Below, piece by piece: positions 8,829-16,831 of a stretch of DNA of 64,000 nucleotides. The position numbers and the translations under genes were made by a program. Positions within the stretch are counted from its first letter, which is position 1; each line of letters begins with the position of its first letter. The notes below the pieces were generated by a model, which worked only from the letters and a program-made list of their open reading frames with translations, did no database searches and had not been told where the DNA came from. The stretch is taken from contig CAJTOI010000016.1 in NCBI GenBank assembly GCA_910577925.1, forward strand, positions 1 through 64,000, read 5' to 3'. This DNA is from an uncultured Roseburia sp. Lineage in GTDB: Bacteria > Bacillota > Clostridia > Lachnospirales > Lachnospiraceae.

Positions 8829-8864
8829 TACGATCCTTAAAAATGATATAGAGAGCATTAAGGA

Positions 8865-8894
8865 ACGGCGGGCAGGACTCTGCCCGCCGTATTT
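8865..8894 (+). terminator. Intercistronic hairpin after the binding-protein gene
   Basis: ACGGCGGGCAG at 8865-8875 pairs perfectly with 8880-8890 around a 4-base loop, followed by a short ATTTT. Such hairpins between a binding-protein gene and its permeases commonly stabilise the upstream mRNA or cause partial termination, giving excess binding protein. That role is inferred here. Confidence 0.7.
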
Positions 8895-8957
8895 TCATTG
8901 AACATAAGGATGGCGCGCCAAGCGTGACATCCGTTGTTTTGGAAAGGAAAGAAAAGC

Positions 8958-9842
8958 ATGAAAAGTTCCAAAAGACGTAACGGATTTTTGGTTGCATGCG
9001 TCGCACCGGCAGCCATTTTGTTTTTCATTTTTATGATACTGCCGACTTTGAATGTATTCCGCATGTCACTGTATGAAAAAGGTGCGTACTCACAGACGGA
9101 AACGTTTGTGGGATTGAAAAATTTTCAGATGCTGATCAATGACAGCAATTTCATCCGCTCCATGCAGAACATGATTTTACTGATTGTGGCAGTCACGGTG
9201 ATAACGTTCGGATTCGCGCTGGTTTTTGCCGCTATTTTGACAAGGGAAAAGATCAAAGGCCAGAACTTCTTCCGGGTTGTGTTCTATATACCGAATATTT
9301 TATCCATCGTAGTAATCGCCGGTATCTTTTCCGCAATCTATAAACCGGAAAACGGGATGCTCAACAGCATCATCGGATTGTTCCGCGATATGACGAATCC
9401 GATTTTGTGGAAAGGCGAGTCGTTAGTCATGGTCAGCCTTATCATCGCCATGGTATGGCAGGCGATCGGATATTATATGGTCATGTATATGGCATCCATG
9501 TCGAGTGTGCCGGAAAGTCTTTATGAGAGTTCCAATCTCGACGGCGCGGGAAGACTGACACAGTTTTTCCAGATTACGATTCCGCTGATCTGGACCAATA
9601 TCCGCACCACACTGACATTTTTTATCATTTCGACGATCAACATGGCGTTCCTTTTTGTAAAAGCGATGACCTCCGGCGGACCGAACGGTGCATCGGAAGT
9701 GGCGCTCAGCTATATGTACAGCCAGAAGGATGCGGGATTGTACGGTTACAGTATGGCGATCGGTGTTGTAATCTTTTTATTTTCCTTTGCGCTTTCCGCA
9801 ATGGTAAATAAAGTTACGGACCGCGAACCGCTGGAGTTTTAG
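8958..9842 (+). CDS. Sugar ABC transporter permease (MalF/UgpA-like)
   Basis: 294 residues from the ATG at 8958, chosen because GGAAAGGAAAG lies just upstream; the longer frame from a TTG at 8934 has no such support. About six hydrophobic segments are visible, starting with A-A-I-L-F-F-I-F-M-I-L. The EAA-type loop that contacts the ATPase is recognisable as E-S-S-N-L-D-G-A-G (about 189-197). It is the first half of the membrane pore for the sugar captured by the lipoprotein encoded upstream. The second permease follows 11 bases later. Confidence 0.92.
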   Translation: MKSSKRRNGFLVACVAPAAILFFIFMILPTLNVFRMSLYEKGAYSQTETFVGLKNFQMLINDSNFIRSMQNMILLIVAVTVITFGFALVFAAILTREKIKGQNFFRVVFYIPNILSIVVIAGIFSAIYKPENGMLNSIIGLFRDMTNPILWKGESLVMVSLIIAMVWQAIGYYMVMYMASMSSVPESLYESSNLDGAGRLTQFFQITIPLIWTNIRTTLTFFIISTINMAFLFVKAMTSGGPNGASEVALSYMYSQKDAGLYGYSMAIGVVIFLFSFALSAMVNKVTDREPLEF

Positions 9843-9853
9843 GAGGGACGGAT

Positions 9854-10744
9854 ATGAGAAAAGAGAAGCATACGGATTCTGCGGAGCGTTTGTACAAGTT
9901 TTTTATCTACTTTGTGCTGATTATGCTCACAATCACCATTGTTGTGCCGGTTGCATGGGTGTTTCTGGCATCCGTCAAGCAGAACAGTGAATTTTACGGG
10001 AATCCATGGACGCTGCCGGCGGGATTTTACTGGCAGAACTTTGTGGATGCCTGGAATACGGCAAAGATGGGCGACTATATGTTAAACTCCGTGCTTGTCA
10101 CGGTGATGGCATTGGCGCTGCTGCTGGTGGTGGCGCTGCCGGCTGCCTACTGTCTGGCCAGATTCAAATTCAAGGGCAGTAAATTTTTAAACACGTTGTT
10201 TATGGCAGGACTGTTTATCAACGTAAACTATATCGTAGTGCCTATTTTTCTGATGTTAAGAGACGGAGATGCGTGGCTGAAAAAAGTATTCGGGGAAGGA
10301 TTTCTGCTGAATAATCTGGTCGTGCTCGCGCTTGTCTATGCATCCACTGCGCTGCCGTTTACGATCTACCTGTTATCCGGATATTTCCAGACGCTGGCGC
10401 ACGATTATGAGGAAGCGGCTTATATCGACGGAGCGGGTTACAGCACAACGATGTGGAAAATTATTTTTCCGATGGCAAAGCCCTCCATTATTACCGTGAT
10501 TTTATTTAACTTCCTGTCTTTCTGGAATGAATATATTATTTCCATGACATTGATGAGTTCCGCAAAGGGGGCAAAGACGCTTCCGGTAGGATTACTGAAC
10601 CTGATGCAGGCACAGCAGTCGGCGGCGCAGTACGGCATTATGTACGCAGGTCTTGTGATCGTAATGCTTCCCACCCTGATCCTGTATATCTGTGTGCAGA
10701 ACAAGCTGACACAGGGTATGACGGTAGGCGGTCTGAAAGGTTAA
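9854..10744 (+). CDS. Sugar ABC transporter permease (MalG/UgpE-like)
   Basis: 296 residues with about six membrane segments. The EAA loop is visible as E-E-A-A-Y-I-D-G-A-G, and the C-terminus Q-G-M-T-V-G-G-L-K-G is typical of MalG/UgpE-type permeases. It pairs with the permease encoded just upstream (11-base gap, GGAGGGACGG ribosome site). The last base of its stop codon is also the first base of an 18-base tandem duplication (10744-10779). Confidence 0.92.
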   Translation: MRKEKHTDSAERLYKFFIYFVLIMLTITIVVPVAWVFLASVKQNSEFYGNPWTLPAGFYWQNFVDAWNTAKMGDYMLNSVLVTVMALALLLVVALPAAYCLARFKFKGSKFLNTLFMAGLFINVNYIVVPIFLMLRDGDAWLKKVFGEGFLLNNLVVLALVYASTALPFTIYLLSGYFQTLAHDYEEAAYIDGAGYSTTMWKIIFPMAKPSIITVILFNFLSFWNEYIISMTLMSSAKGAKTLPVGLLNLMQAQQSAAQYGIMYAGLVIVMLPTLILYICVQNKLTQGMTVGGLKG

Positions 10745-10779
10745 ACGCATGAAATACATGCAACGCATGAAATACATGC
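10744..10779 (+). repeat. Perfect tandem duplication of an 18-base hairpin unit
   Basis: AACGCATGAAATACATGC occurs twice back to back with no mismatch. Each unit is itself a small hairpin (GCATG, 5-base loop, CATGC). It fills the gap between the second permease and the small membrane protein gene. It may be a recent replication slippage or an mRNA processing or stability element. Confidence 0.85.
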
Positions 10780-10798
10780 GTAGAAAGGGGCGAAAAGA

Positions 10799-11005
10799 AT
10801 GGAATTTTGGAAAGAACATGCAAAATTGAGAGTGGCTTTGATTGCGGTTTTATTTGTCACAGGGATTGCTGCCGCGATTTACGGCTGGCGTCTTACCGGC
10901 AAGATCGCAGGTCTCGGCATCATGATCGCAGGCGTAGGTCTTCTGGTCGGCGCACTGTGGATTTATAACATGCCGTTTGAGAGACCGCACAAAAAGAGAC
11001 CATAG
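10799..11005 (+). CDS. Small two-helix membrane protein of unknown function
   Basis: 68 residues. Two hydrophobic segments are evident (about 12-29 and 35-56), separated by a basic turn R-L-T-G-K, with a short basic tail H-K-K-R-P. AAAGGGGCG lies upstream of the ATG, and the phosphorylase gene begins 11 bases after the stop, so it is co-expressed with the importer and the phosphorylase. I do not recognise the family with confidence. It could be an accessory subunit of the importer, inferred only from its position between permease and enzyme. Confidence 0.75.
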   Translation: MEFWKEHAKLRVALIAVLFVTGIAAAIYGWRLTGKIAGLGIMIAGVGLLVGALWIYNMPFERPHKKRP

Positions 11006-11016
11006 AGGAGCAGACG

Positions 11017-13206
11017 ATGAGCGAAATGGAAAAGAATAGCAGGGGACGCGTTACGATTCCCACCAATCTGGATGTGGTTCCGGAGACAATCGAGATTTTA
11101 AAACGCTGGGGCGCAGATGCGATCCGCGATTGTGACGGCACGGAATTCCCGGAGGAGCTGACAAAAGTCGGGGCAAAAATATATTCGACGTATTATACGA
11201 CCCGCAAAGACAATGAATGGGCGAAAGCGAACCCGGATGAGATCCAGCAGTGCTACATTATGACGGGGTTTTATACCGCGGCGGAAAAGGAGCTTTCGAT
11301 TCCGCTGATGAAGGGGATATCGGATGAACTCATGCAGGTCAACACCCGGGATGATATTACGCGCTGGTGGGAGGTCATCGACCGTTCCGCGGGGGAGGTC
11401 GTTCCTCCTGCGCAGTGGGAATACAGGGAAGATACCGGCTGTGTCGTGATTCACGGGGCAGAGCTGTTTCATGAGTATACGGTCAGCTTTCTGGCCTATC
11501 TGATCTGGGATCCGGTACATATGTACAATGCTGTGACAAATGACTGGAAAGATTTCGAGCATCAGATCACGTTCGACGTGAGGCAGCCGAAGACGCATCG
11601 CTATTCGATGGAGCGTCTGCGCAGGTTCTGCGAAGAGCACCCCTATGTGAATGTGATCCGCTACACTACATTTTTCCATCAGTTTACCTTGATGTTTGAC
11701 GAGCTGAAACGGGAAAAATATGTGGACTGGTACGGGTATTCGGCATCGGTGAGCCCGTATATCTTAGAGCAGTTCGAGCGGGAAGCGGGCTATCCGTTCC
11801 GGCCGGAATATATTATCGACCAGGGGTATTACAACAATCAGTACCGGGTGCCTGGCAGAGAGTTTAAGGATTTCCAGGCATTTCAGCGCCGCGAGGTGGC
11901 AAAGCTTGCCAAAGAGATGGTGGATATCACGCATGAATGCGGGAAGGAAGCCATGATGTTTCTGGGGGATCACTGGATCGGGACAGAGCCGTTTATGCCG
12001 GAGTTTGCGGCGATCGGCCTCGACGCGGTGGTCGGAAGTGTCGGAAACGGAAGCACGCTGCGCCTGATCTCCGACATTCCGGGTGTGAACTACACGGAGG
12101 GAAGATTTCTGCCGTATTTCTTCCCGGATACGTTTTATGAGGGCGGAGATCCGGTAAAAGAGGCAAAGGAAAACTGGGTGACGGCGAGAAGAGCGATCCT
12201 GCGCAAACCGATCGACCGCATCGGTTACGGGGGATATTTAAAGCTGGCGCTGGATTTTCCGGAATTTATTGATTATGTGGAGAGCGTGTGCGACGAGTTC
12301 CGGGAGCTCTATGAGAATGCAAAGGGGACGACGCCCCACTGTGTGAAGACCGTGGCCGTGCTCAACAGCTGGGGGAAGATCCGCAGCTGGGGCTGCCATA
12401 TGGTGCACCATGCGCTATACCAGAAGCAGAATTACAGTTATGCGGGCGTGATCGAGGCGTTAAGCGGAGCGCCCTTTGACGTGAGGTTCCTTTCCTTTGA
12501 CGATATTTTACGCGATGCGGATGTGCTCAAAGATGTGGACGTCATCATCAATGTCGGGGACGGAGACACGGCGCATACGGGCGGAGCTATCTGGGAAAAC
12601 CCGCAGATTTCTGCAGCGATCCGCGCGTTTGTGTACAACGGCGGCGGTCTGATCGGCGTCGGGGAACCGTCCGGACATCAGTATCAGGGGCATTATTTGC
12701 AGCTGGCAAATGTGTTCGGCGTAGAAAAGGAGACCGGATTTACGCTCAATTACGATAAATATAACTGGGAAGAGCATCCAAAACATTTTATTCTTGCGGA
12801 CGCCACCGGGCCGGTGGATTTCGGCGAGGGCAAGAAGAATATATTTGCATATGAGAATACGCAGATTCTGGTGCAGCGGGAAAAAGAAGTACAGATGGCG
12901 GTGAACGAATTCGGCGCCGGGCGCACGGTCTATATCAGCGGCCTGCCCTACAGCTTTGAGAACAGCAGAATCCTGTACCGGAGTATTCTCTGGAGCGCCC
13001 ACGGCGAGGAGGAGCTGAACCGATGGTTTGCCACAAATTTCAATGTGGAAGTTCACGCGTATGTGAAGAACGGCAAATACTGTGTGGTGAACAACACGTA
13101 TGAGCCGCAGGACACCGTGATTTACCGTGGAGACGAAAGCAGTTTCAATTTACACCTGGATGCAAATGAGATCAGGTGGTATACGATTTCATACGGAAAG
13201 GAATGA
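11017..13206 (+). CDS. lnpA: GH112 1,3-beta-galactosyl-N-acetylhexosamine phosphorylase
   Basis: 729 residues, the usual length for GH112. The N-terminus (R-G-R-V-T-I-P-T-N-L-D, R-W-G-A-D-A-I-R-D-C-D-G-T-E-F-P) is characteristic of galacto-N-biose/lacto-N-biose phosphorylases. A (beta/alpha)8 barrel is followed by a glutamine-amidotransferase-like domain (G-G-G-L-I-G-V-G-E-P-S-G) and a small beta domain. The enzyme cleaves Gal-beta-1,3-GalNAc or -GlcNAc with phosphate to galactose 1-phosphate and free HexNAc in the cytoplasm. Relatives acting on galactosyl-rhamnose exist, but the adjacent N-acetylhexosamine kinase supports a HexNAc substrate. It sits in one operon with the sugar importer (11-base gap). 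Preference for GNB versus LNB cannot be read by eye. Confidence 0.92.
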   Translation: MSEMEKNSRGRVTIPTNLDVVPETIEILKRWGADAIRDCDGTEFPEELTKVGAKIYSTYYTTRKDNEWAKANPDEIQQCYIMTGFYTAAEKELSIPLMKGISDELMQVNTRDDITRWWEVIDRSAGEVVPPAQWEYREDTGCVVIHGAELFHEYTVSFLAYLIWDPVHMYNAVTNDWKDFEHQITFDVRQPKTHRYSMERLRRFCEEHPYVNVIRYTTFFHQFTLMFDELKREKYVDWYGYSASVSPYILEQFEREAGYPFRPEYIIDQGYYNNQYRVPGREFKDFQAFQRREVAKLAKEMVDITHECGKEAMMFLGDHWIGTEPFMPEFAAIGLDAVVGSVGNGSTLRLISDIPGVNYTEGRFLPYFFPDTFYEGGDPVKEAKENWVTARRAILRKPIDRIGYGGYLKLALDFPEFIDYVESVCDEFRELYENAKGTTPHCVKTVAVLNSWGKIRSWGCHMVHHALYQKQNYSYAGVIEALSGAPFDVRFLSFDDILRDADVLKDVDVIINVGDGDTAHTGGAIWENPQISAAIRAFVYNGGGLIGVGEPSGHQYQGHYLQLANVFGVEKETGFTLNYDKYNWEEHPKHFILADATGPVDFGEGKKNIFAYENTQILVQREKEVQMAVNEFGAGRTVYISGLPYSFENSRILYRSILWSAHGEEELNRWFATNFNVEVHAYVKNGKYCVVNNTYEPQDTVIYRGDESSFNLHLDANEIRWYTISYGKE

Positions 13207-13211
13207 AAAGA

Positions 13212-14141
13212 ATGAAAAGACCGGTACTGGTAATAATGGCAGCAGGTATGGGCAGCAGGTATGGCGGATTAAAACAGATTGACCCGGTGGATGAGCAGGG
13301 GCATATTATCATGGACTTTTCTATTTTTGATGCGAAAAAGGCGGGCTTTGAGAAGGTCATCTTTATCATTAAAAAGGAAGACGAACAGGATTTCCGGGAA
13401 GCCATCGGCGAGCGCATTGCGAAAGTGATGGATGTGGCGTATGCATATCAGGACCTGCAGCGGATTCCGGAAGGGTTTGAGGTCCCGCAGGAGCGCATGA
13501 AGCCGTGGGGGACGGCACATGCGGTACTGAGCGCGAAGGATGAGATTGACGGGCCGTTTGCGGTGATCAACGCAGACGATTATTACGGAAGAGAGGCGTT
13601 TGCGAAAATCTATGACTACCTGCAGAGCCATGAGGATGACGGGAAATACCGTTATGCGATGGTCGGCTACCGCCTGGAAAATACGCTGACGGAGAACGGG
13701 CATGTCGCCCGCGGTATCTGTGAGGTGAATGAGCAGGGCGAACTTGTGAGCGTGACCGAGCGCACGAGAATTGAAAAAAGGGGACAGGGAGCAGCCTACA
13801 CGGAGGATGAGGGGGATTCCTGGGTTGAGCTGCCGTTTGGTACGATTGTTTCTATGAATATGTGGGGATTTACTGCCGGATTTTTAGGAGAAGTTGAAAA
13901 GGGGTTTGGGGCATTTCTTGAGAAAGGATTAGAGGAGAATCCGCTTAAATGCGAGTATTTTCTCCCGACGGTTGTCAGCAGCCTGCTGCGCGAAGACAAA
14001 GCCGCGGTGGCGGTTCTGACAACTTCGGACAGATGGTACGGTGTGACCTACAGGGAAGATAAGCCGGTTGTGGAACGTGCGATCCGAAGTCTGAAGCAGT
14101 CGGGATTTTATCCGGAAAATTTATGGGGTAATGAATCATGA
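13212..14141 (+). CDS. Sugar-phosphate nucleotidyltransferase (pyrophosphorylase type)
   Basis: About 309 residues. The N-terminal M-A-A-G-M-G-S-R-Y-G-G-L-K-Q matches the NTP-transferase signature G-x-G-x-R, and V-I-N-A-D-D-Y-Y-G supplies the metal-binding Asp region. The family joins a sugar 1-phosphate to an NTP, releasing pyrophosphate. An ATG at 13203 overlaps the phosphorylase stop, but the ATG at 13212 has better ribosome-site spacing and gives the family-like start M-K-R-P-V-L-V-I-M-A-A-G. The kinase gene overlaps it by 4 bases (ATGA), so the two are translationally coupled. It sits where the bifidobacterial pathway has a GalT-type uridylyltransferase (LnpC), so it probably makes UDP-Gal or UDP-HexNAc directly from UTP. 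That substrate assignment is inference. Confidence 0.88.
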   Translation: MKRPVLVIMAAGMGSRYGGLKQIDPVDEQGHIIMDFSIFDAKKAGFEKVIFIIKKEDEQDFREAIGERIAKVMDVAYAYQDLQRIPEGFEVPQERMKPWGTAHAVLSAKDEIDGPFAVINADDYYGREAFAKIYDYLQSHEDDGKYRYAMVGYRLENTLTENGHVARGICEVNEQGELVSVTERTRIEKRGQGAAYTEDEGDSWVELPFGTIVSMNMWGFTAGFLGEVEKGFGAFLEKGLEENPLKCEYFLPTVVSSLLREDKAAVAVLTTSDRWYGVTYREDKPVVERAIRSLKQSGFYPENLWGNES

Positions 14142-15250
14142 GGAGCGTTTTGGAAGAACAGAAAAGAGATGCGATCGCGCAGTTTTGTTTTGAAGGGGTT
14201 TATCAGAGCTGCCAGCCGTTTGGGAACGGCCATATTAACGATACGTATCTGGTGGTCTTTGAGACCGGGGAACAGAAGACGAGACGGTATATTCTACAGC
14301 GCATGAATAAGGACATCTTTTCAAAACCGGTGGAATTGATGGAGAATATCGTCGGAGTGACTTCCTATCTGCGGAAGGTGATCCTCGCAAACGGCGGGGA
14401 CCCGGAGCGGGAGACATTAAACGTCGTCCCCGCAAAGGACGGGAAAGCGTACTATGTGGACGCACAGGGAGAATACTGGAGAGCGTTTTATTTTGTCGAG
14501 AATGCCGCCAGCTTCGAACAGGTCGAAAAGCCGGAGGATTTTTATGAGAGCGCCGTGGCATTCGGCAATTTTCAGCGGCAGCTGGCGGATTATCCGGCTG
14601 CCGCGCTCCACGAGACGATTCCCGGCTTCCACGACACAAAAGCCAGATTTGAGGTGTTTAGGCAGGCCGTGGAAAAAGATGTCTGCAATCGGGCGGCGTC
14701 CGTGAAAAAAGAGATTGATTTTGTGCTCGAAAGAGAGGATATCACGGGCGTGTTCGGAGAGCTTCTCGCAAAAGGGGAAATTCCCCTGCGGGTCACGCAC
14801 AATGACACGAAGCTGAACAATATTATGATGGACAATGAGACCGGGAAAGGAATCTGTGTCATTGATCTGGACACGGTGATGCCGGGACTGGCCATGAACG
14901 ATTTCGGTGATTCCATCCGCTTTGGGGCGAGTACGGCTCTTGAGGATGAGCAGGATCTCGATAAGGTCTGGTGCGATATGGATTATTTTGAAGCCTACAC
15001 CAGAGGATTTATCGAGGGATGCGGCGGCAGACTGACTCCAAAAGAGATTGAGCTGCTTCCGATGGGGGCGAAGGTCATGACGTTCGAGTGCGGAATGCGT
15101 TTCCTGACCGATTATCTGCAGGGAGATACCTATTTTAAAATCCACAGACCGGGGCAGAATCTGGACCGCTGCAGGACACAGTTTAAGCTGGTCTGGGATA
15201 TGGAACAGAAGTGGCAGACGATGCGGGAAATTGTAGAGAAATATCAATAA
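14138..15250 (+). CDS. nahK: N-acetylhexosamine 1-kinase-like phosphotransferase
   Basis: 370 residues, close to bifidobacterial NahK (LnpB). It is an aminoglycoside-phosphotransferase-fold kinase with the catalytic loop R-V-T-H-N-D-T-K-L-N-N-I (Asp223) and the metal-binding C-V-I-D-L-D motif. NahK phosphorylates GlcNAc or GalNAc at C1 using ATP, which lets the HexNAc freed by the GH112 enzyme be activated by the nucleotidyltransferase. Its ATG overlaps the stop of that gene (ATGA). The operon context is the main reason for NahK rather than another kinase of this fold. Confidence 0.85.
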   Translation: MRSVLEEQKRDAIAQFCFEGVYQSCQPFGNGHINDTYLVVFETGEQKTRRYILQRMNKDIFSKPVELMENIVGVTSYLRKVILANGGDPERETLNVVPAKDGKAYYVDAQGEYWRAFYFVENAASFEQVEKPEDFYESAVAFGNFQRQLADYPAAALHETIPGFHDTKARFEVFRQAVEKDVCNRAASVKKEIDFVLEREDITGVFGELLAKGEIPLRVTHNDTKLNNIMMDNETGKGICVIDLDTVMPGLAMNDFGDSIRFGASTALEDEQDLDKVWCDMDYFEAYTRGFIEGCGGRLTPKEIELLPMGAKVMTFECGMRFLTDYLQGDTYFKIHRPGQNLDRCRTQFKLVWDMEQKWQTMREIVEKYQ

Positions 15251-15330
15251 ACACTTTCCTGCTTGCATTTAAGCCTGGAATGGAATATGCTTTCTTCAGA
15301 GAAAAGTATCATCAAAGGAGAAGCGTACAT

Positions 15331-16806
15331 ATGATAAACAGGACAATGATGCAGTATTTTGAGTGGTATCTGCCTGAGAATGCACTGCACTGGAAGCGCG
15401 CAGCGGCGCAGGCGGCGGCGCTTTCGGAGGCGGGAATCAATATGGTCTGGCTGCCGCCGGCCTATAAAGGGGCCGCAGGGGCAGCCAGTGTCGGTTATGA
15501 CGTGTATGACATGTATGATCTGGGCGAGTTTGACCAGAAGGGGTCCGCAGCCACGAAATACGGGACAAAAGAGGAGTATCTGGCCGCCGTAAAAGCGCTG
15601 CAGGAAAACGGAATCGAAGTGCTCTGCGATGTGGTTTTAAATCACCGCATGGGTGCGGACGGCGCCGAGCGGGTGACGGTGACGGAGGGTCTCGGCACGG
15701 ACCGGAACCGGGATATTACCGGAAAGCATCAGATCACGGCCTGGACGAAATTTCATTTTCCGGGCAGGGCGGGCGTCTATTCGGATTTCTGCTGGAACGC
15801 CTCCCATTTCAGCGGTACGGACTGGGATGAGTCGGCAAAGAGAAACGGCATTTTCCGGTTTGACGGAAAGAACTGGAACCGTGAGACGGATACCGAAAAC
15901 GGAAATTATGACTATCTGATGGGCGCGGATCTGGACACGGATAATCGGGAAGTCATACAGGAGACGCACGGCTGGGGAAAATGGTATCAGGATACGGTAC
16001 ATATGGACGGCTTCCGCATGGATGCGGTAAAGCATATCAGCTTTGATTTCTGCAGGGACTGGATTGCCGCGATGCGGGAATACAATGCCGGGAAAAAGGA
16101 GCTTTTTGTCGTTGGGGAATACTGGTCCAAAGAGCTCGGGAAGCTGACGCATTATCTGGACGTGACCGGGCATTCCCTGTCACTGTTTGATGTGCCGCTT
16201 CACTTTAAATTCCTTCAGGCGGCTACCTCGGACGGCAATTTTGATATGGCGCGGCTGTATGAGGGGACGCTGACGGGAGCGGACCCGGCGCATGCGGTGA
16301 CGTTTGTGGATAACCACGACACGCAGCCGGGACAGGCGCTGTGCTCGTTTATCCCGGCATGGTTTAAGCCGATTGCCTACGCGCTGATCCTGTTGCGGGC
16401 AGCGGGGACGCCGTGTGTGTTTTACGGGGATTATTACGGGATTCCCCACGACGGCGTAGCGCCGGTGCAGGGGCTTGCCCGGATGATCAAGATAAGGGAG
16501 CGCTTTGCCTTCGGCGCGGAGCACTTGTTCTTTGACGACGGCTCTCTGGTGGGCTTTACGAGAGAGGGCGACGCGGAGCATCCCGATTCCGGTGCGGCGG
16601 TTCTTCTGACGGACAGCATCGGAGGGCGCAAGCGGATGTATCTCGGGGAGCGGCTTGCGGGGCGCCGTATGACAGACGCGCTGCAAAACGTTTCGGAGAC
16701 CGTGGAAATCGGCGCGGACGGCTGGGGTGAGTTCGCGGTAAAAGGCGGTTCGGTTTCCGTGTATGTGACCGGACCGGCGTGGGAATACCTTTATACGAGG
16801 CTTTAA
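15331..16806 (+). CDS. Cytoplasmic alpha-amylase (GH13 subfamily 5-like)
   Basis: 491 residues. The start at 15331 is chosen because AAAGGAG lies 9 bases upstream and M-I-N-R-T-M-M-Q-Y-F-E-W-Y is the usual N-terminus of intracellular alpha-amylases. The nucleophile is Asp231 (G-F-R-M-D-A-V-K-H), the acid/base Glu263 (V-G-E-Y-W) and the third carboxylate Asp330 (V-D-N-H-D-T-Q). No signal peptide is present, so it acts on internal maltodextrin or glycogen. It follows nahK by 80 bases and may be part of the same transcript, but starch use has no obvious link to Gal-HexNAc use. Confidence 0.93.
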   Translation: MINRTMMQYFEWYLPENALHWKRAAAQAAALSEAGINMVWLPPAYKGAAGAASVGYDVYDMYDLGEFDQKGSAATKYGTKEEYLAAVKALQENGIEVLCDVVLNHRMGADGAERVTVTEGLGTDRNRDITGKHQITAWTKFHFPGRAGVYSDFCWNASHFSGTDWDESAKRNGIFRFDGKNWNRETDTENGNYDYLMGADLDTDNREVIQETHGWGKWYQDTVHMDGFRMDAVKHISFDFCRDWIAAMREYNAGKKELFVVGEYWSKELGKLTHYLDVTGHSLSLFDVPLHFKFLQAATSDGNFDMARLYEGTLTGADPAHAVTFVDNHDTQPGQALCSFIPAWFKPIAYALILLRAAGTPCVFYGDYYGIPHDGVAPVQGLARMIKIRERFAFGAEHLFFDDGSLVGFTREGDAEHPDSGAAVLLTDSIGGRKRMYLGERLAGRRMTDALQNVSETVEIGADGWGEFAVKGGSVSVYVTGPAWEYLYTRL

Positions 16807-16831
16807 AGATTGTCAGGTAGGAGCGGATGCG

